Translations under genes and position numbers: made by a program
Shown here: one piece after another, positions 8,725 through 16,595 of the stretch
Numbering within the stretch: the stretch's first letter is position 1
How the letters are laid out: each line of letters starts with the position of its first letter
Origin: Bacteroidia bacterium
Lineage (GTDB): Bacteria; Bacteroidota; Bacteroidia; Bacteroidales; GWF2-35-48
DNA: 38,212 bases
Direction: 5' to 3'
Assembly (NCBI GenBank): GCA_016212695.1
Contig: JACREX010000237.1
Location: forward strand, 1 to 38,212
Notes under the pieces: model-generated
What the model saw: the letters and a program-made list of their open reading frames with translations, nothing else
The model's database searches: none
What the model was told of the DNA's origin: nothing

Positions 8725-10866
8725 CTATTCCACAATTTTCATTTCATCAATCAGGTGTTTGGCTCCTGCGAATTTTTCAATTATGAATAATGCATACCGG
8801 ATATCGAGCGAGATATTCCGGCATTGCGACGGATCGTACATGATATCACTCATGGTGCCCTCCCAGTTGCGGTCGAAATTTATCCCTATCAGTTCTCCGT
8901 TTCCATTCAATACCGGGCTTCCGGAATTACCGCCGGTAGTATGATTGGAAGTTGTGAATGCAACTTTCATCACGCCGTTTTCTCCATACCGGCCATAGTC
9001 TTTTTTCTTATACAGTTCCTTTAATTTTTTCGGCACATTATAATCGTAGATCGTTGAATCATCTTTTTGCATTATGCCGTCGAGGGTTGTATAGAAATTA
9101 TAATAAACGCCATCCATGGGTTCATAATCGCTCACCTGGCCATAAGCTATACGAAACGTAAAATTAGCATCGGGATAAAAAATTTTATCTTTCTGCATCT
9201 CTCTTAATCCGGTCATGTAAGCCCTGTTCAGTAAGTCCAGTTTGTAAGTATAAATTCCGGATTCACCCTGTACTTTCGATAACACATCCATAAAACTTAT
9301 ATAAAATTTATAAGCAGGATCTTTCATGAATTTTTTCAAACGGGAAAGTTTATACGAATCCAGGAATTCATTCAATTTTGTTTCATCGGCCAGCATTGAT
9401 TTTGAATAAACAAAATCCGCATATTCAGATATATTTCCTTTAAACTTTTTATCAATAAAATCATAAATACCGGGAATAAATTTTATGTCCACATTTTCGC
9501 TATACATTTTAACCATTGTGATAAAAATCTTTTTGTCTGTGGGCAGATTGTAATCTTTAAAAAACTTCTTTGAATATGCTTTCAGATTAGTTATTGTACC
9601 GGGAATCTCCGCTTCTTCTTTTTTTGTATCAAGTGTAAGAACATCAAGTTCTCTTAAAAGGTCCATAAGATCAATACCAAAAAAAGCTTCGCTTATGTAG
9701 TCAACAGCGAGCTTATAGGGAGTAATCTCTTTATAGTTCTTCTCCATTTCAGAAAGAATATTCCCGTATTTCTTTTTAAGTTCATCATTGGAATTTGCCC
9801 AGTTCTGAAATTTTTCTTCCAGCATTTTTTTCTTTTTGACGGCATTGATTTTCCGGAGACCCTTGCTTTCGCCCCACAGCTTTTTCCAGTAATTTGCCAC
9901 CCCTGCGTATTTCGAAGAATACTGAATTCTGATCTTGCCGCTTGTTTCCATGTCAGCGCCCATAATATCAAGAATATTCCGCAGGATATTCACAATATTG
10001 GGATCTTCAACCTGCGAGATCATCTCAACTGCTGACGAAGAAAGGTATTCCGTGGTTCTCCCGGGAAACCCGAAAACCATGGTGAAATCTCCTTTTTTAA
10101 CGCCTTTCAGAGAAATCGGAAAAAATTTCTTCGGTTTATAAGGTACATTGTCCGGAGAATACTCTGCGGGATCATTATTTTTATTTGCATAGATGCGAAA
10201 TAACGAGAAATCTCCCGTATGCCGGGGCCACATCCAGTTATCCGTGTCGCCGCCGAATTTTCCGATCCCTGAAGGCGGAGCGCCCACCAAGCGGACATCT
10301 TTGAACTCTTCGTAAATGAATAAATAATATTCATTTCCGTTATAAAAAGGTCTTATGACCACATTAAAATGTGTTCCCGCCACCGCTTCCTTAGCGATTT
10401 TCTCAATATTCACTTTGATCGTAACCTGTCTTGTTTCTTCACCGGTTACTCCATCCAGAACTTTTTGCGTTACATCTTCCATCCTTTCTAAAATTTGAAC
10501 TGAAAGGCCCGGGTTGGCAATTTCATCTTTCTTCGTCATGGCCCAGAAACCGTCTGTAAGATAATCATGTTCAAGCGAGCTGTGGTTCTGAATCTGCGGG
10601 TATCCGCAATGATGATTGGTAAGTATCAAACCATGGCCGGAAACAATCTCGCCGGTGCAACCCCTGCCAAAAATCACAACGGCATCTTTCATGCAGGCCT
10701 TGTTGATACTGTAAATATCTTCAGGGGTAAGTTTGAATCCTTTTTTCTTCATGTCTTCGTAATTGTATTTTTCCAGCAAGATCGGAATCCACATACCCTC
10801 GTCAGGATGAGCCTGCAATACGCCTGCCGAAACGTATAAAACAATCATCAAAAAAAACCGGTTCAT
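8725..10866 (-). CDS. dpp11: S46 dipeptidyl-peptidase, DPP11-type (Asp/Glu-specific)
   Basis: 713 aa serine exopeptidase that removes dipeptides from peptide N-termini, normally in the periplasm. Signal peptide about 1-19 (FFLMIVLYVSAGVLQAHP). The mature start PDEGMWIP is typical of family S46. Catalytic His is in LTNHHCG (residue 85/86), the Asp lies in or near WPRHTGDFSLFR, and the Ser is in TGGNSGSPVLN (residue 648). Eighteen residues after that Ser is Arg666 in FDRNWEG. In the Porphyromonas enzymes the matching site (673, with Ser655) is Arg in DPP11 and Gly in DPP7, so the sequence predicts preference for Asp or Glu at P1. The bulk of the protein, about residues 280-560, is the family's helical domain. 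Single gene, convergent with parE. The specificity call rests on one residue. Confidence 0.9.
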   Translation of the reverse strand: MNRFFLMIVLYVSAGVLQAHPDEGMWIPILLEKYNYEDMKKKGFKLTPEDIYSINKACMKDAVVIFGRGCTGEIVSGHGLILTNHHCGYPQIQNHSSLEHDYLTDGFWAMTKKDEIANPGLSVQILERMEDVTQKVLDGVTGEETRQVTIKVNIEKIAKEAVAGTHFNVVIRPFYNGNEYYLFIYEEFKDVRLVGAPPSGIGKFGGDTDNWMWPRHTGDFSLFRIYANKNNDPAEYSPDNVPYKPKKFFPISLKGVKKGDFTMVFGFPGRTTEYLSSSAVEMISQVEDPNIVNILRNILDIMGADMETSGKIRIQYSSKYAGVANYWKKLWGESKGLRKINAVKKKKMLEEKFQNWANSNDELKKKYGNILSEMEKNYKEITPYKLAVDYISEAFFGIDLMDLLRELDVLTLDTKKEEAEIPGTITNLKAYSKKFFKDYNLPTDKKIFITMVKMYSENVDIKFIPGIYDFIDKKFKGNISEYADFVYSKSMLADETKLNEFLDSYKLSRLKKFMKDPAYKFYISFMDVLSKVQGESGIYTYKLDLLNRAYMTGLREMQKDKIFYPDANFTFRIAYGQVSDYEPMDGVYYNFYTTLDGIMQKDDSTIYDYNVPKKLKELYKKKDYGRYGENGVMKVAFTTSNHTTGGNSGSPVLNGNGELIGINFDRNWEGTMSDIMYDPSQCRNISLDIRYALFIIEKFAGAKHLIDEMKIVE

Positions 10867-11167
10867 ATTTTCAAAAGATTAGTGATTTAGGATTTACGAT
10901 TTAAAATTTAAAATTTCCTTAAAACTTTATAAACTTTATAAAAAAGGAATTGTGATTGTGTAAAATTATTAAAATTTATGTTAATTTTACTTTATCAATA
11001 TTATAAAAAAAAGATATAATACAATAAGGTTGTATGGAATGTAAAAGACGAATTTTGAGTTCGATGTTCCCTGAAAAGATGGAAATTTCAGGGAAAAAAG
11101 TTCGAACTAATATGATCAATGAGGCTCTTCTTCTGCTTTGCCCAACCAACAAGGTTTTTCTGAAGGA
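10867..11167. other. AT-rich gap left of the island
   Basis: About 300 bp of very AT-rich sequence between the DPP11 start and the old tRNA terminator. It contains short near-repeats (GATTTAGGATTTACGATTTAAAATTTAAAATTT) but no gene, clear promoter or other element that I can support. Confidence 0.5.
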
Positions 11168-11205
11168 TAAAAAAAAGGCTGAAGTTTTTTTTTCGCTTCA
11201 GCCTT
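11168..11205 (-). terminator. Original terminator of the tRNA-Gln gene, now displaced
   Basis: On the minus strand AAGGCTGAAG and CTTCAGCCTT form a perfect 10-bp stem (11175-11184 with 11196-11205), followed by a run of T (complement of 11169-11176). It lies just beyond the left 14-bp copy of the tRNA 3' end, exactly where a tRNA-Gln terminator would have been before integration; it is now 8 kb from the tRNA. Confidence 0.75.
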
Positions 11206-11210
11206 GGGAG

Positions 11211-11224
11211 GTTGACCTGTCAGG
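11211..11224. repeat. attL: left attachment-site repeat of the island
   Basis: GTTGACCTGTCAGG here equals the end of the tRNA-Gln gene at 19461-19474. It marks the left junction of the integrated element. With the next bases it makes a perfect palindrome, TTGACCTGTCAGGTCAA (11212-11228), since the left end of the element continues with the complement of the acceptor stem. Confidence 0.85.
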
Positions 11225-11336
11225 TCAAACACCTTTGTTTTATTCCATTATAGAATACTTACAATTATATATTCAAAATCCCTTGTAAACAAAGATACAT
11301 AGAAAATATCATTTAATTTAACTTTTTCTGATTTTA

Positions 11337-11368
11337 TTTGATTATCACAAAAACTGTATGTAAATTTG
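11337..11368 (+). promoter_or_regulatory. Integrase promoter
   Basis: TTTG at 11337-11340, 20 bp, then TAAATTTG at 11361-11368: a full match to the Bacteroidota TTTG-N19..21-TAnnTTTG promoter. Transcription should begin near 11375, after the first in-frame ATG (11370), so translation must start at the next ATG, 11388. The -7 box is inside the repeat cluster at 11352-11387. Confidence 0.72.
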
Positions 11369-11387
11369 TATGCAAATACATACAGTT
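11352..11387. repeat. Left cluster of probable integrase arm-type sites / operator
   Basis: Three copies of a 13-bp motif: ACTGTATGTAAAT (11353-11365), TTTGTATGCAAAT (11365-11377) and, inverted, AACTGTATGTATT (complement of 11375-11387). The outer copies make a perfect 10-bp inverted repeat, AACTGTATGT (11352-11361) with ACATACAGTT (11378-11387). The cluster covers the -7 box of the integrase promoter. Related copies occur near the right end (19404-19429). The position fits arm sites for the integrase or its accessory factor, with autoregulation as a likely result. Confidence 0.6.
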
Positions 11388-12656
11388 ATGAATAAACAAA
11401 GAAAGTTGAATTTTTATCCTGAAAAACGTAAAGATACGAAAACAGGACAATTAAAGACAAAGAATGTCCCTATTTATTTATTCTTTTCTTTTGATGGGAA
11501 AAGATTTCAATATTATACAGGGCAAAGAATTGATCTATCTAAATGGGATGAAGAAAACCAACAGGTAAAACGAAATAACATTAACAGCGATGGCCGCACA
11601 GCTACGGAAATTAACAGCGAATTAAATAAAGTACGGGTATATGTTGAAGAAATACATAAACAATACACGGTAAACAAAAAAAACCTGACTATTGAAAAAC
11701 TCAAGTATGAACTGAATGATAGATTATACCCCAAAGATGATGCTTCACAGGAGACCTTTTTTGGTTTGTTCCAAAAATTTATTGATACAGAAAAAGTAAC
11801 ATGGAGATTAAACACGGTTAAGCGTGTTACCAACAGCATGAATCATTTAAGAAAATATAAATCCGGTTTGACCTTTGACGACATTGACGAAACTTTTTTT
11901 AAAAAGTTTACCGAATATTCAATAAGAACAAACGGGCATAAAAACGCTACAATCCTAAAGCAAATAAAAAATACAAAGCTATTTATGAACTGGGCTACAC
12001 GCAACGGTTATACAACAAGCACAGCATATAAAGACGCTAAAATTAAGCTGACAGGCGTAAATAAACCGAACAATGTAATATTCCTTACATGGACGGAATT
12101 GATGCACTTATATAAATTAAAAATCAGTAAAAAGTATTTGGAGCAAGTCCGGGACGTATTTTGTTTTGGTTGCTTTACCGGGTTAAGGTATTCCGATGTT
12201 TATAATTTGAAACGAAGCAATATTAAAAAGGATGTTATTGAAATCACTACTATTAAAACCAGCGATGCGCTTAAAATTGAACTGAATGACTATTCCCGCG
12301 CCATATTGAAAAAATACAAAGATTATGACTTTCAAGATAACAAGTGCCTGCCGGTAATAAGCAATCAAAAGATGAACGATTATTTAAAAGAACTTGGACA
12401 ACTTGCCAAATTAAATGAAAAGGAACCAATAATAACATGGCAGGGAGCCAACAGGATTGAAAAAACCTTTTTTAAATGGGAATTACTTACTACCCATGTA
12501 GGCCGGAAAACTTTTGTTTCAAATGCACTATTCTTTAATATACCCGCTGAGGTTATTATGGCATGGACAGGGCACAAAGACCATAAGACAATGGAAAATT
12601 ACTATAAGATTATAGGTACACAGAAACAACGTGAAATGAGTAAATTTAATATTTAA
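11388..12656 (+). CDS. int: Tyrosine recombinase (site-specific integrase)
   Basis: 422 aa from ATG 11388. Order: N-terminal arm-binding region (KLNFYPEKRKDTKTGQLKTKNVPIYLFFSFDGKR; about 1-95), SAM-like core-binding domain (about 115-215), and catalytic domain. Catalytic residues by motif (numbered from 11388): Arg267 (FTGLRYSDV), His370 and Arg373 (LTTHVGRKTF), His396 (WTGHKDH) and Tyr405 (MENYYKI). All are present, so the enzyme should be active. It would catalyse integration and excision at the tRNA-Gln 3' end. An in-frame ATG at 11370 adds six residues but falls at or before the predicted transcription start. The gene lies 160 bp from attL and faces into the element, as usual for tRNA-targeting islands. 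Confidence 0.93.
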   Translation: MNKQRKLNFYPEKRKDTKTGQLKTKNVPIYLFFSFDGKRFQYYTGQRIDLSKWDEENQQVKRNNINSDGRTATEINSELNKVRVYVEEIHKQYTVNKKNLTIEKLKYELNDRLYPKDDASQETFFGLFQKFIDTEKVTWRLNTVKRVTNSMNHLRKYKSGLTFDDIDETFFKKFTEYSIRTNGHKNATILKQIKNTKLFMNWATRNGYTTSTAYKDAKIKLTGVNKPNNVIFLTWTELMHLYKLKISKKYLEQVRDVFCFGCFTGLRYSDVYNLKRSNIKKDVIEITTIKTSDALKIELNDYSRAILKKYKDYDFQDNKCLPVISNQKMNDYLKELGQLAKLNEKEPIITWQGANRIEKTFFKWELLTTHVGRKTFVSNALFFNIPAEVIMAWTGHKDHKTMENYYKIIGTQKQREMSKFNI

Positions 12657-12658
12657 CC

Positions 12659-13513
12659 ATGAAAATTAGCTTTAAAAATATTGATGCTTTATCTGATAGG
12701 TATATCAACAAACATATAAACAGAGCCATAGATAAAAAATTTGTTATTGAAGAATTATTCAATAGCACATTGTCAATAAAAAAATGTTGCATGAATGAGC
12801 CGAATCCTGATGAATGGATGGTAAGGCTTTATAACAATTATAAACGTGGTGAGAATATTGATGATCTATTTTATAAGCAAAATGATTTAGCAGAAATAAT
12901 TGATAAAAAAACTATTCAAGAACTTATTAAAGAAAATATCATTGAAGAAATCACAACAACACACCAAATAATACCCGGCTATCTTGTAAAGTATTATTTT
13001 AATTTTAAAAACCCTGAAACTAAAGAGATAATACGTGCTATCAGAAATTCGATTTTTTTTCATGAATTATTAAGAAAGATCAACCTGAAATATGAAGAAA
13101 TTAAAGGCATACATAATTTAAAGGAATTAGGAGAAATAATCGAAGAAAAACTTAATGAGTATATAAAACCTCAACGAAGCAAACAGCAACCGGACGCTGG
13201 AACACCTCAACAATTAACCGCCGGAGTAATTGCATTGTATTATTATTTCAAAATTGATGCTAAAGAAATGTCACAATTTGGAACTAAAAAAGGCAGAAAA
13301 TTAGAGATTAAAGAGCAATTAATGGCGGATAATTTTGATGTCAGTTTTAATAGTGTTAGTAATAAACTTTATGCTGTATATAACGATAAAAACAAAGAAA
13401 ATCCAATTAATAAAGATAATTTAACGAGAGTCATTGAGATGCTTCCAAAAAATTCAACATCTCGACAATTAGCACAAAATGCACTTTATGATTTATGTTA
13501 TTCTAATAAATAA
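12659..13513 (+). CDS. Unknown protein co-transcribed with the integrase
   Basis: 284 aa, not recognised. Its ATG is two bases after the integrase stop, so the two are almost certainly one operon. The protein is hydrophilic and mostly helical, Lys/Asn/Ile-rich, without signal peptide, membrane segment or metal motif. Two parts can be seen: residues 1-170, acidic and helical (DDLFYKQNDLAEIIDKKTIQ, KELGEIIEEKLNEYI), and after a QQPDAGTPQQ linker a C-terminal part (ALYYYFKIDAKEMSQFG, FNSVSNKLYAVYND, NLTRVIEMLPKNS). The C-terminal half could be a small DNA- or protein-binding domain. Its coupling to int suggests a role in integration, excision or their control, but nothing in the sequence proves this. 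Confidence 0.8.
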   Translation: MKISFKNIDALSDRYINKHINRAIDKKFVIEELFNSTLSIKKCCMNEPNPDEWMVRLYNNYKRGENIDDLFYKQNDLAEIIDKKTIQELIKENIIEEITTTHQIIPGYLVKYYFNFKNPETKEIIRAIRNSIFFHELLRKINLKYEEIKGIHNLKELGEIIEEKLNEYIKPQRSKQQPDAGTPQQLTAGVIALYYYFKIDAKEMSQFGTKKGRKLEIKEQLMADNFDVSFNSVSNKLYAVYNDKNKENPINKDNLTRVIEMLPKNSTSRQLAQNALYDLCYSNK

Positions 13514-13638
13514 TCCCTTACAAACTATCTTTTAGAACCTCCCTATTTATAAGGCTTTTTAAAATTGTAAGCCCCTGCAAGCCCCTTCTTCATTTTAAAT
13601 CGTATATTAATTCGTGGCATAATCAATACTTTAAAATT

Positions 13639-13938
13639 ATGTCAGACGAAACAGTTTTATTCAGTTTACCCCTTGTAAGACTGGAGCCCATTTTTAAGAA
13701 CTGGGTCAGGGATTGTTTAAATGAAAAAAATAACGCTACTGCCTCAACCACCGAGCAAGAGAAACCGCACATCCTTTATAGTTTGCAAGCACTTGCAGAC
13801 TTCTTAGGTTGTAGCATCGTAACTGCTCAAAGGCTGAAAAACTCTGGCCGCATACCGTATCGGCAATTCGGTCGGAAGTTAATTTTCAATACTCATGATG
13901 TTATGGAAGCCCTGAAAAAGAAAGGGAAGAGTGTATAA
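13639..13938 (+). CDS. Helix-turn-helix protein, excisionase/DUF3853-like
   Basis: 99 aa. The C-terminal half (about 50-95) is a MerR/HTH_17-type DNA-binding domain: LYSLQALADFLGCSIVTAQRLKNSGRIPYRQFGRKLIFNT, with the recognition helix SIVTAQRLKNSG and the wing RQFGRKLIF, ending in MEALKKKGKSV. This is the form taken by recombination-direction factors and by DUF3853 proteins of Bacteroidota elements. The N-terminal 45 residues have no known domain. It lies 125 bp after the int operon. It is a good candidate for the excisionase or for the regulator acting at the 13-bp repeats at both ends; the choice between these is inference. Confidence 0.78.
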   Translation: MSDETVLFSLPLVRLEPIFKNWVRDCLNEKNNATASTTEQEKPHILYSLQALADFLGCSIVTAQRLKNSGRIPYRQFGRKLIFNTHDVMEALKKKGKSV

Positions 13939-13939
13939 G

Positions 13940-14257
13940 ATGGAACGTTCTGAGCTTATTGAAAAACTCGAAGTTTTTCTGGCAGAACTCGAAGCTGAGG
14001 CTGCCAAAATAAAAAATGTTGAAAACCCAAATCCCTACATTTTGAAAAAAATAAATAATCGCGGTTTTCTGATCGCTGAAGCACTGAACAGCATAACACA
14101 ATTGAAATATCCAGAAATATGGAAAACAGTAGAAAAAGAAATCGACACAACAGCGCAAAAGGACAAAGAAATCAGTAATTCTACCATTAAAATCCCTATC
14201 CGGCCAAATGGAAATGGGTTTTCATCATTTATAGATTTAACAAAAATTTTAAATTAA
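13940..14257 (+). CDS. Small helical protein of unknown function
   Basis: 105 aa from ATG 13940, one base after the TAA of the helix-turn-helix gene; a GTG at 13931 would add three codons and overlap that gene. N-terminal half is a charged helix (ERSELIEKLEVFLAELEAEA) able to form a coiled coil; the C-terminal tail is IPIRPNGNGFSSFIDLTKIL. No known domain. It is coupled between the helix-turn-helix gene and the ATPase gene (6 bases downstream), which suggests a shared task in element replication or its control. Confidence 0.72.
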   Translation: MERSELIEKLEVFLAELEAEAAKIKNVENPNPYILKKINNRGFLIAEALNSITQLKYPEIWKTVEKEIDTTAQKDKEISNSTIKIPIRPNGNGFSSFIDLTKILN

Positions 14258-14263
14258 AAAGGT

Positions 14264-15361
14264 ATGGTATATCAATGGAAAAATATCTCCTTAAATGAGG
14301 AGAAACAGGAGTTAAAGGGCTTTTGCGAAACGCAAAATAAACGAACCCTTTTAATAGAAAGCACACAAACAAAAGAAAATCCAGTTATTGAAAGCACAGA
14401 GCTTATAAACTTGTACAAGGATTATAAAACCGATTTTATTATGCAACCATTAATTGTTAAAAACGGAAATAATATTCTTGGTGCAGAGCGTGGTTCTGGA
14501 AAAACAAGATTCGGAATATCTCTTGGGATGTGTCTTGTGTATGAAATAAAAATCTTTTTAGGATACAATATAAATAATTTTGGAAATGTATACTACTTGA
14601 ATTTTGAAATCAGAGAGCCAGAATTTAAGCTCATGCTTGAGCCAATAGAAAATTATTTTTCAGAACTAACAACTAAAAAACACGCATTTAAAGTTATTTC
14701 TTTTTTATCCTACCCCAAAACGAACATAACAAACATTTTCGATAATATTAAAGAAGACAAACCTATTTTAATAATAGTTGATAGCTTAAAAGCATTTATA
14801 AGCCATGTTCTACCACTAATAAAAGAAAAGGAAATTACAAATACAAACTCTTTAAAACTATATGATTTATTCAATAAATTAAAAGATCATGGCGGTACAA
14901 ATTTAATCTTGAATCACACTAATAAAGGGACAAAAAAAGAAAAATCAAATTCGGATTTGATGTTTGGAGTTAGCTCGATAACCGATTTTGCAGATCATAC
15001 CTTTCTCTTAAGAAAGACCAATGATCCCAATAAACGCTTAATTATACCGGACAAATGCAGGTTTTCAAGCGAAGTGGAAAGCTGTACAAATTTAGTAGAA
15101 ATTCTAAGCGATAACGAGCACCTGTGGTTTAAACTTATTGAAGAAGATGTATATGAGAGCGATTTCTTATATAACGGTAGTTCAAATAAAGAAGAAAAAG
15201 AAGCCGAAAAAAACCGGATTATATGCGAATACAAAAAGAATCCTGAAAAAACTCCTTATCAAATTGCCAAAGACTTACTCCCTGATGGAAAAAATTTTGA
15301 TAGCTACAAAATACTTGTGTATAGAGCAGTTAATAAATATAAAAAACAAAATCCTTTTTAA
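14264..15361 (+). CDS. RepA-like AAA/RecA-fold ATPase
   Basis: 365 aa. RecA-type ATPase of the RepA/AAA_25 kind found in plasmids and mobile elements, where it acts as replicative helicase. Walker A is GAERGSGKT (73-81) and Walker B is ILIIVDSLKAF (about 168-178, Asp173). A later LILNHTNKGTK segment matches the family's sensor-like NHTNK/HHxxK motif. The C-terminal part (about 320-365, EKTPYQIAKDLLPDGKNFDSYKI) looks like a small winged-helix domain. No primase part is fused. An A/T-rich repeat region that may be an origin follows directly (15371-15541). Replication of the excised element is the likely role; this is inferred from family and location. Confidence 0.82.
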   Translation: MVYQWKNISLNEEKQELKGFCETQNKRTLLIESTQTKENPVIESTELINLYKDYKTDFIMQPLIVKNGNNILGAERGSGKTRFGISLGMCLVYEIKIFLGYNINNFGNVYYLNFEIREPEFKLMLEPIENYFSELTTKKHAFKVISFLSYPKTNITNIFDNIKEDKPILIIVDSLKAFISHVLPLIKEKEITNTNSLKLYDLFNKLKDHGGTNLILNHTNKGTKKEKSNSDLMFGVSSITDFADHTFLLRKTNDPNKRLIIPDKCRFSSEVESCTNLVEILSDNEHLWFKLIEEDVYESDFLYNGSSNKEEKEAEKNRIICEYKKNPEKTPYQIAKDLLPDGKNFDSYKILVYRAVNKYKKQNPF

Positions 15362-15370
15362 ATTTAAATG

Positions 15371-15541
15371 GTAACAATAGTAACATTTTAAAACTGTTAC
15401 TAATGTTACTGATTTTTCATAAATGTTACTGCAATAAAATTTCTATTTCTATTTTACATTACACTACTAACGTTAATAAACGCTGTTAAAATTCTGTATT
15501 GTTTGAAAGTTTATTAACAATTTTATAAAGCTGTTAATAAA
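15371..15541. repeat. AT-rich repeat region, candidate replication origin
   Basis: Just after the RepA-like gene. First block: five copies of GTAACA/TGTTAC (15371, 15380, 15395, 15404, 15424); the first four make a 15-bp inverted repeat with one mismatch (15371-15385 against 15395-15409). Second block: GTTAATAAA at 15472 and 15533, inverted as TTTATTAAC at 15510, and GCTGTTAA at 15482 and 15530. The 250-bp gap is extremely AT-rich. Iteron-like repeats plus AT-rich DNA beside a helicase gene fit an origin; the first inverted repeat could instead be only a terminator. Confidence 0.5.
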
Positions 15542-15612
15542 ATAATTATATTATATTACCTAAAGTAAAAATTTAATATTATTTTCGCGTTAGTATTTTA
15601 TGGGAAAACGGA

Positions 15613-16332
15613 ATGTCAATTAAGCATATAAAAAAATTAATCAATGAAAAGAGATGCCAGCATTGTGGTAGGACTTTTTCAACCATTTCGGCTAATGCAC
15701 GGTATTGTTCTGATTCGTGCCGTGTATCCGCTTTTCAACGCAGACAGAATGGCCAGGCAGATCGTTTTGAAGAAGAAAAATCTGAAAATACTGAAACCCT
15801 AAATAATAATTTTAATAGTAATAACAATTTAAATATGGATGATATGCAAAACGAATTAATCGCAGCCAACAAAGAGATCAACAGTTTACAGACAGATGTA
15901 AAGCTCTTGAAAAAGGATTTTGAAATTTTAGAGAACAAACATAAACAGGCAACCCTTGAACTCTTAAAAGAAAAAGAAAAAATCGAAAAAGAGTTGGAAA
16001 ATACAAAGGGGCAGTTAACTGAATCAATCGCACAAAACAGCAAATTGCAATCCGAAAACGCCAGCCTTACAATGCAGCTAAAAACGCTGAATAATGAATA
16101 CAGTGTTTTAAAGCAGGACTATTTAATTGTCAAAGAAGAAGCGGCAAAAGCCGATGCAGACGCAAAAGAAAAGATAAAAATTGATGCGGATTTAAAAGCA
16201 AAAGCACAGGCCGATGAAGAAACGAAAAGGCTTGCTGATGCAGACGCAAAAGCGAAAGCAGATGCAGATGAGAAAAAGAAAAAAAGTAAAAGCTATCTAA
16301 GCATGACGCCATTTGGTTATTTGGATGATTAA
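15613..16332 (+). CDS. Zinc-ribbon and coiled-coil protein
   Basis: 239 aa. Residues 15-36 hold a treble-clef/zinc-ribbon pattern, CQHCGRTFSTISANARYCSDSC (CxxC at 15/18, CxxxC at 32/36), then a basic VSAFQRRQNGQ. Residues about 75-175 form a long coiled coil (Lys/Glu/Leu-rich). Residues about 175-225 are an Ala/Asp/Lys-rich low-complexity helix with repeats of ADADAKEK and ADEKKKK type. The end is SYLSMTPFGYLDD. Nucleic-acid binding through the zinc part and oligomerisation through the coil are likely. Proteins of this build recur in Bacteroidota mobile elements, without a known function that I can name. It follows the candidate origin, so a link with replication or partition is possible. Confidence 0.75.
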   Translation: MSIKHIKKLINEKRCQHCGRTFSTISANARYCSDSCRVSAFQRRQNGQADRFEEEKSENTETLNNNFNSNNNLNMDDMQNELIAANKEINSLQTDVKLLKKDFEILENKHKQATLELLKEKEKIEKELENTKGQLTESIAQNSKLQSENASLTMQLKTLNNEYSVLKQDYLIVKEEAAKADADAKEKIKIDADLKAKAQADEETKRLADADAKAKADADEKKKKSKSYLSMTPFGYLDD

Positions 16333-16457
16333 AAATATTGAAAATTTGAGTTAAATTTTTGTTTAGGTTACATGTCCTGCGTTGCCTGTTGTTTTCTTGC
16401 TACCCTGCCGGAATTTAACAGGTAGCTGCCGGGACTGAAGTATTTTAAATATGTTAG

Positions 16458-16595
16458 TTGAAAAAAGCGATATTTTATTTAAAGAATACGAAAAGCGGTA
16501 CAGCCAAAAAAATACAATCATGGCTGGGAATTGCTGCTCTGTTGTTTTTTATTACAATAATAATTTTTGAAAAAAATGAGTTACAATCCAATTAA
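16458..16595 (+). CDS. Small single-pass membrane protein, possibly frameshifted
   Basis: A 45-codon frame from TTG 16458 ends in a clear membrane helix (WLGIAALLFFITIIIF) and ENELQSN-like tail, overlapping the next gene's start by 20 bases. The better start, ATG 16451, is in another frame and reads MLVEKSDILFKEYEKRYSQK before running out into NTIMAGNCC. The two frames meet in a run of seven A (16508-16514): with six A the product would be one protein of 47 residues, a charged N-terminus followed by the membrane helix. So the gene may carry a one-base change in the A-run, or the sequence has a homopolymer error. A small membrane protein is supported only by composition. Confidence 0.4.
   Translation: MKKAIFYLKNTKSGTAKKIQSWLGIAALLFFITIIIFEKNELQSN

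Noticed and set aside
11034-11288. 84-codon plus-strand open frame at the left island junction
   Set aside because: It runs through the displaced terminator and attL, has no family resemblance and joins chromosome and element sequence by chance.
16500-16520. Programmed -1 frameshift at the A-run of the small membrane gene
   Set aside because: Joining the two frames needs a +1 shift, not -1, so the A-heptamer is better explained as an indel or sequencing error.
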